The notes below the pieces were generated by a model, which was not told where the DNA came from, ran no database searches, and saw only the letters and a program-made list of their open reading frames with translations. Shown here in pieces: positions 20,811 to 24,676 of a stretch of 24,676 nucleotides of DNA. The DNA is taken from assembly GCA_035279785.1 (NCBI GenBank), contig DATEHC010000048.1:1-24676 (forward strand), in the 5' to 3' direction. This DNA is from 40CM-4-65-16 sp035279785. GTDB taxonomy: Bacteria; Chloroflexota; Dormibacteria; Dormibacterales; Dormibacteraceae. Numbering within the stretch: position 1 is the stretch's first letter; every line of letters begins with the position of its first letter. A program made the translations under genes and the position numbers.

Positions 20811-22442
20811 TTGACGCAGGTCGCACGATCGGCGCATGTCGATACCTTCACCCGGGAGAACCTCCCGCGCCGCGACCAATGGCCGGAGTTTCTCTTCACG
20901 CTGCCCGAGGTCCGCTACGCGGCGGCGTTGAACTGCGCTGCCGAGCTTCTCGACCGCCACGTCGAGACGGGCCACGGATCGCGGCGGTGCCTCGTCACCG
21001 ACGGCGAGAAATGGACGTACTCGGATCTCCTTGCACGCTCGAACCAGGTCGCCCGAACCCTCGCCGGCGAGATGGGCCTCGTGCCGGGCAATCGCGTGCT
21101 GCTTCGTGGGCCCAACAACCCGGGCCTGGTCGCGAGCTGGCTCGGCGTGGTCAAGGCGGGCGGCGTCGCCGTCACCACGATGCCGCTCCTGCGCGCGGGC
21201 GAGCTCAAGACGATGCTCGAGATCGCGGAGGTCGACATGGCGATCTGCGACCACCGCTTCGTCGCAGACCTCCACGCAGCCGCGCCGAAGGGATTTCGGA
21301 TCGCGACCTACGGCGGCGAGGGCGCGGACGACATCCTGCGATCGGGTACCGCCAAGCCATTCGACAACGTCGCCACCGCGGCTGACGACGTCTGCATGCT
21401 CGCGTTCACATCGGGCACGACCGGCAGGCCGAAGGCGACCATGCACTTCCACCGCGACGTGCTCGCGATCGCGGACACGTTTTCGCGTCACCTGCTCGAT
21501 CCCTCGCGTGACGACCTGTTCGCGGCCAGCCCGCCCCTCGCCTTCACCTTCGGGCTTGGCCAGAACCTGATCTTTCCCCTGCGCGCAGGAGCCGCCGTCT
21601 ACCTGCTCGAGCAACCCTCGCCCAGGCTCCTGCTCGAGGCGATCGAGCGGCACAAGATCACCGTCCTGGCCACCGCGCCCACCGCCTACCGGGCGATGCT
21701 GCCCGACCTGAAGGCGGCGAACGTCAAGTCGCTGCGCGTTTGCGTTTCGGCCGGCGAGACGTTGCCGCAGGCGACCTGGCAGGCGGTGCATGACGCGAGC
21801 GGCCTGCGCATCGTCGACGGCATCGGCTCGACCGAGATGCTGCACATCTTCATCTCCGCCGCGGGAAACGACATCCGGCCCGGCTCCACCGGCCGGGCAA
21901 TCCCGGGCTACGTCGCCGAGGTCCAGGACCCGGACGGCCGTCCGGTCCCCGACGGAGAGCTGGGCCGTCTCGCCGTCAAAGGTCCGACCGGGTGCCGGTA
22001 CCTGCGCGGCGATCGCCAGGCGACATACGTGCAGGACGGGTGGAACGTCACCGGCGACGTCTACACGCGCGACGCGGACGGCTACTTCCGCTACCAGGCC
22101 CGCGCCGACGACATGATCATCAGCGCCGGCTACAACATCGCCGGACCGGAGGTCGAGGAGGCCCTGCTCCGCCACCCCGCCGTTGCGGAGGCCGCCGTGA
22201 TCGGCGTGCCCGACGAGCAGCGGGGGATGATCGTCAAGGCCGTGGTCGTGCTGCAGAAGGATGCGGACCTGGGGCCGGAGCCGGCGAAGACGCTGCAGGA
22301 TTTCGTGAAGGCGGAGATCGCGCCTTACAAATATCCGCGCCAGGTCGAGTTCGCCGACGCGCTGCCGCGCACCGCGACAGGCAAGCTGCAGCGCTTCCGT
22401 TTAAGGGCCCCGCGCAGCGGACACTCGGAGTCTTCGGCCTGA
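20811..22442 (+). CDS. Aryl-CoA ligase, most like 2-aminobenzoate-CoA ligase
   Basis: An AMP-forming acyl-CoA synthetase of 543 residues that activates an aromatic acid with ATP and CoA in the cytosol. Motifs in order are the P-loop TSGTTGRPK (200-208), GSTEML (339-344), the hinge region GDVYTRDADGYFRYQAR with Asp416, AGYNIAGPEVEE (439-450) and the C-terminal catalytic Lys525 in RTATGK. The N-terminus AHVDTFTRENLPRRDQWPEF and the segment LNCAAELLDRHV are typical of benzoate/2-aminobenzoate-CoA ligases from memory. The downstream monooxygenase favours 2-aminobenzoate (anthranilate), although salicylate or benzoate remain possible. The start is TTG at 20811, four bases after GGAGG. The stop overlaps the next start (CTGA). 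Confidence 0.92.
   Translation: MTQVARSAHVDTFTRENLPRRDQWPEFLFTLPEVRYAAALNCAAELLDRHVETGHGSRRCLVTDGEKWTYSDLLARSNQVARTLAGEMGLVPGNRVLLRGPNNPGLVASWLGVVKAGGVAVTTMPLLRAGELKTMLEIAEVDMAICDHRFVADLHAAAPKGFRIATYGGEGADDILRSGTAKPFDNVATAADDVCMLAFTSGTTGRPKATMHFHRDVLAIADTFSRHLLDPSRDDLFAASPPLAFTFGLGQNLIFPLRAGAAVYLLEQPSPRLLLEAIERHKITVLATAPTAYRAMLPDLKAANVKSLRVCVSAGETLPQATWQAVHDASGLRIVDGIGSTEMLHIFISAAGNDIRPGSTGRAIPGYVAEVQDPDGRPVPDGELGRLAVKGPTGCRYLRGDRQATYVQDGWNVTGDVYTRDADGYFRYQARADDMIISAGYNIAGPEVEEALLRHPAVAEAAVIGVPDEQRGMIVKAVVVLQKDADLGPEPAKTLQDFVKAEIAPYKYPRQVEFADALPRTATGKLQRFRLRAPRSGHSESSA
22427..22430 (+). promoter_or_regulatory. Shine-Dalgarno that supports a CTG start for the monooxygenase
   Basis: GGAG lies eight bases before CTG at 22439, within the last codons of the ligase gene. 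No ATG, GTG or TTG is in frame nearby upstream, and the codon after CTG begins the conserved NIAIIGGGPAG, so this site decides the start. Confidence 0.6.
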
Positions 22443-24676
22443 ACATCGCGATCATCGGTGGAGGACCGGCCGGCCTCTACCTGGCAACGCTGCTCAAGCT
22501 GTTGAACCGCGCCCACCGGATCGAGGTGTGGGAGCGCAACGCCGCGGACGACACGTTTGGATTCGGTGTCGTCTTCTCCGACGAGACGCTCAGCGGAATC
22601 GAGAACGCCGACGCCGCGTTCTTCGAGCGCCTCACCAAGAGCTTCGCCATCTGGGACGACATCGACGTCCACTTCAAGGGCCAGGTGGAGACGTCCGGCG
22701 GCCACGGCTTCGCCGCGATCAGCCGGCAGCGGCTGCTCGCGATCCTGCGCGACCGTTGCCAGGAGTTCGGAGTCGAGATCCACCAGCGGCACCCCGCGCC
22801 GCCTCCCGACGAGCTTCGCGAGTCGTTCGACGTGGTCGTGGCGGCGGATGGGGTCAACAGCCTCACGCGCTCGGCGCGTGCGGACGTCTTTCAGCCCAGT
22901 GTCGACCTGCGGCACGCGCGCTACATCTGGCTCGGCACCCCGCTCGTCTTCGACGCCTTCAAGTTCTTCATCGCCGAGACGGACGTCGGCGTCGTGCAGG
23001 CGCACGCCTATCCGTACAGCGACTCGATGAGCACCTTCATCGTCGAGCTCTCGGAGGACAGCTGGCGGCGCAGCGGGCAGATGGATTCCGCGGACCGTTC
23101 CTGGAAGCCCGGCGAGAACGATGAGGCCGGCATCGAGTTCTGCGCTGAGATCTTCCGCGACGACCTCCGTGGCGCGCAGCTCATCGGCAACAACAGCCGG
23201 TGGATCCGCTTCCCCACCGTTCGCACTCGCAACTGGCGGGACGGCAACCTGGTGTTGATCGGCGACGCCGCGCACACCGCGCACTTCTCCATCGGCTCGG
23301 GCACAAAGCTGGCAATGGAGGACGCCCTCGCGCTGGCCGCGTGTCTGCATGAGAATCCGACCGTCGACGCCGCGCTCGCCGCCTATGAAGCCGAACGCCG
23401 GCCGGTGGTCGAGAGTGCGCAGCGCGCGGCGCAGGCAAGCCTCGAGTGGTTCGAGAACATCGGCCAGTACGCGCACCAGGACCCGCCCCAGTTCGCCTTC
23501 AACCTGCTGACGCGAAGCCGCCGCATCACCTACTCGAACCTCCAGCTGCGCGACCCGGAGTTCGTCGAGCGTGTCGTGCAGTGGTTTCGCCCCAACGGCG
23601 CCGCGGTGCCGCCGATGTTCGTGCCGATCCGGCTGCGCGACCTCGAGCTGCCCAATCGCGTGATCGTGTCGGCCATGGACATGTACAGCGCCGAGGACGG
23701 GCTGATCGGCGAGTTCCACCTCGTGCATCTCGGCAGCAAGGCGCTGGGCGGCGCCGCGCTCGTGATGACCGAGATGGTGTGCGTGTCACCGGAGGGGCGT
23801 ATCTCGCCCGGTTGCGCCGGCATGTACGCGCCGGAGCACGAGGCGGCGTTCACGCGCCTCGCGGACTTCGTGCACACCCAGACGCCGGCGAAGATCGGCC
23901 TGCAGCTGGGGCACTCGGGGCGCAAGGGCTCGACCAGGCTCATGTGGGAGGGCATGGACGAGCCGCTCGACTCCGGGAACTGGGCCCTGATCGCGCCTTC
24001 CCCTCTTCCTTATATATCTGCGAGCCAGGTCCCGCGCGAGATGACCCGCGAGGACATGGCCGCGGTGCGCGAGCAGTTCGTGGAGTCCGCCCGGATGGGC
24101 GCGCGCGCGGGCTTCGACCTGCTCGAGCTGCACTGCGCACACGGATACCTGCTGGCGAGCTTCATCTCGCCGCTGACCAACCGGCGAAGCGACGAGTACG
24201 GCGGCAGCCTGTCAAATCGGCTGCGATTTCCCCTCGAGGTGTTCGACGCGGTTCGCGCCGAGTGGCCGGCCGAAAGGCCGATGACCGTGCGCCTCTCGGC
24301 CACGGACTGGTACGACGGCGGGCTCAGCGCCGAGGAGTCCGTCCTGGTGGCGCGGGCGTTCGTGGGGCACGGCGCCGACGCCATCGACGTCTCCACCGGG
24401 CAGACCGTGTCCGAGGAGCAGCCGAGCTTCGGCCGCAGCTACCAGACGCCCTACTCGGACAGGATCCGCAACCAGGCCGGCGTCAAGACGATCGCGGTGG
24501 GCGCGATCAGCAGCTACGACGACGTGAACACGATCATCCTGGCCGGCCGCGCCGACATGTGCGCGCTGGGCAGGGCTCATCTGTACGACCCGGCGTGGAC
24601 CCTGCACGCCGCGGCCGAGCAGGGCGTCGCCGTGGAATGGCCCGTCCAGTTTCAGCGCGGAAGTCGCAGGCCGCCG
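22439..24676 (+). CDS. Anthraniloyl-CoA (or salicylyl-CoA) monooxygenase/reductase, two-domain flavoenzyme, partial
   Basis: A fused flavoprotein, 746 residues to the window edge; family members run about 770-790, so only the C-terminal tip is missing. Residues 1-390 are a class A FAD monooxygenase: GGGPAG (7-12) binds the ADP part of FAD, ADGVNS (136-141) is the DG motif and GDAAHT (275-280) the GD motif. Residues about 391-740 are an old-yellow-enzyme/NADH:flavin oxidoreductase with LGHSGRKG, the active-site ELHCAHGYLL (563-572) and SPLTNRRSDEYGGS. This fusion is the 2-aminobenzoyl-CoA monooxygenase/reductase plan: hydroxylate the ring, then reduce the dearomatised product. Salicylyl-CoA 5-hydroxylase-type proteins share it. 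The start appears to be CTG, overlapping the ligase stop by four bases. The pair is clearly one operon. Confidence 0.92.
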   Translation, partial: MNIAIIGGGPAGLYLATLLKLLNRAHRIEVWERNAADDTFGFGVVFSDETLSGIENADAAFFERLTKSFAIWDDIDVHFKGQVETSGGHGFAAISRQRLLAILRDRCQEFGVEIHQRHPAPPPDELRESFDVVVAADGVNSLTRSARADVFQPSVDLRHARYIWLGTPLVFDAFKFFIAETDVGVVQAHAYPYSDSMSTFIVELSEDSWRRSGQMDSADRSWKPGENDEAGIEFCAEIFRDDLRGAQLIGNNSRWIRFPTVRTRNWRDGNLVLIGDAAHTAHFSIGSGTKLAMEDALALAACLHENPTVDAALAAYEAERRPVVESAQRAAQASLEWFENIGQYAHQDPPQFAFNLLTRSRRITYSNLQLRDPEFVERVVQWFRPNGAAVPPMFVPIRLRDLELPNRVIVSAMDMYSAEDGLIGEFHLVHLGSKALGGAALVMTEMVCVSPEGRISPGCAGMYAPEHEAAFTRLADFVHTQTPAKIGLQLGHSGRKGSTRLMWEGMDEPLDSGNWALIAPSPLPYISASQVPREMTREDMAAVREQFVESARMGARAGFDLLELHCAHGYLLASFISPLTNRRSDEYGGSLSNRLRFPLEVFDAVRAEWPAERPMTVRLSATDWYDGGLSAEESVLVARAFVGHGADAIDVSTGQTVSEEQPSFGRSYQTPYSDRIRNQAGVKTIAVGAISSYDDVNTIILAGRADMCALGRAHLYDPAWTLHAAAEQGVAVEWPVQFQRGSRRPP

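Noticed and set aside
20565..22175. A 536-codon minus-strand frame opposite the CoA ligase
   Set aside because: It has no recognisable domain, and the plus-strand ligase contains every family motif in the same stretch.
22325..23728. A 467-codon minus-strand frame opposite the monooxygenase
   Set aside because: Shadow frame; the plus-strand flavoprotein is clear and continuous to the edge.
24006..24024. A short AT-rich stretch (TTATATAT) resembling a promoter or insertion scar
   Set aside because: It lies inside the oxidoreductase domain, keeps the reading frame and codes for a plausible loop (PLPYISAS).

Overview
The window is GC-rich bacterial chromosome, densely packed on both strands. 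It has no rRNA, tRNA, CRISPR array, transposase, integrase or phage gene that I can see. Start codons are unusually mixed (ATG, GTG, TTG and probably CTG). Several genes have strong Shine-Dalgarno sites, and two look leaderless. An actinobacterial-type GT4 glycogen/maltose-1-phosphate synthase, an archaeal-type ATP-dependent DNA ligase, GT20 trehalose-phosphate chemistry and ArsR-like regulators with a long N-terminal domain suggest a soil lineage near Actinomycetota, Chloroflexota or Candidatus Dormibacterota. That placement is inference only.

Layout. 1-2492 (minus): a peptide/oligopeptide ABC lipoprotein and its permease, cut by the left edge, with a hairpin between them. A divergent plus-strand gene at 2703 encodes a winged-helix regulator fused to a Cys-rich DUF1272-like domain; its last codons run through a palindromic repeat element. 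4062-6231 (minus): a cupin, two small membrane-anchored proteins and a secreted YceI-like protein. 6314-7348 (plus): a second regulator with the same overall plan. 7332-10564 (minus): a CE7 acetyl esterase, a LysM/M23 peptidoglycan hydrolase and the GT4 synthase. 10587-12320 (plus): ATP-dependent DNA ligase. 12324-16882 (minus): a class A penicillin-binding protein, a GT20 synthase and a tandem universal-stress protein; the last two are coupled by an ATGA overlap.

16958-20784 (minus) is a tight four-gene unit. In transcription order it holds a Rid-family protein lacking the catalytic Arg, a crotonase-fold protein lacking both classical Glu residues, an S9 peptidase and a thymidylate-synthase-like protein of archaeal type. 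Divergently, 20811-24676 (plus) encodes an aryl-CoA ligase most like 2-aminobenzoate-CoA ligase, and a two-domain flavin monooxygenase/old-yellow-enzyme reductase of the anthraniloyl-CoA (or salicylyl-CoA) monooxygenase type, cut by the right edge.

The right third therefore looks like an aerobic CoA-dependent route for anthranilate, perhaps from tryptophan/kynurenine breakdown. Ligase and monooxygenase/reductase would make an enamine-type ring product, and the Rid and crotonase proteins are placed to act on it. The S9 peptidase and the thymidylate-synthase-like protein share that operon without an obvious reason, which is the most intriguing arrangement here. The middle third is ordinary envelope, storage-carbon and stress physiology. 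No stretch longer than about 300 bases lacks a gene; the longest gap is the 210-base divergent region at 2493-2702.
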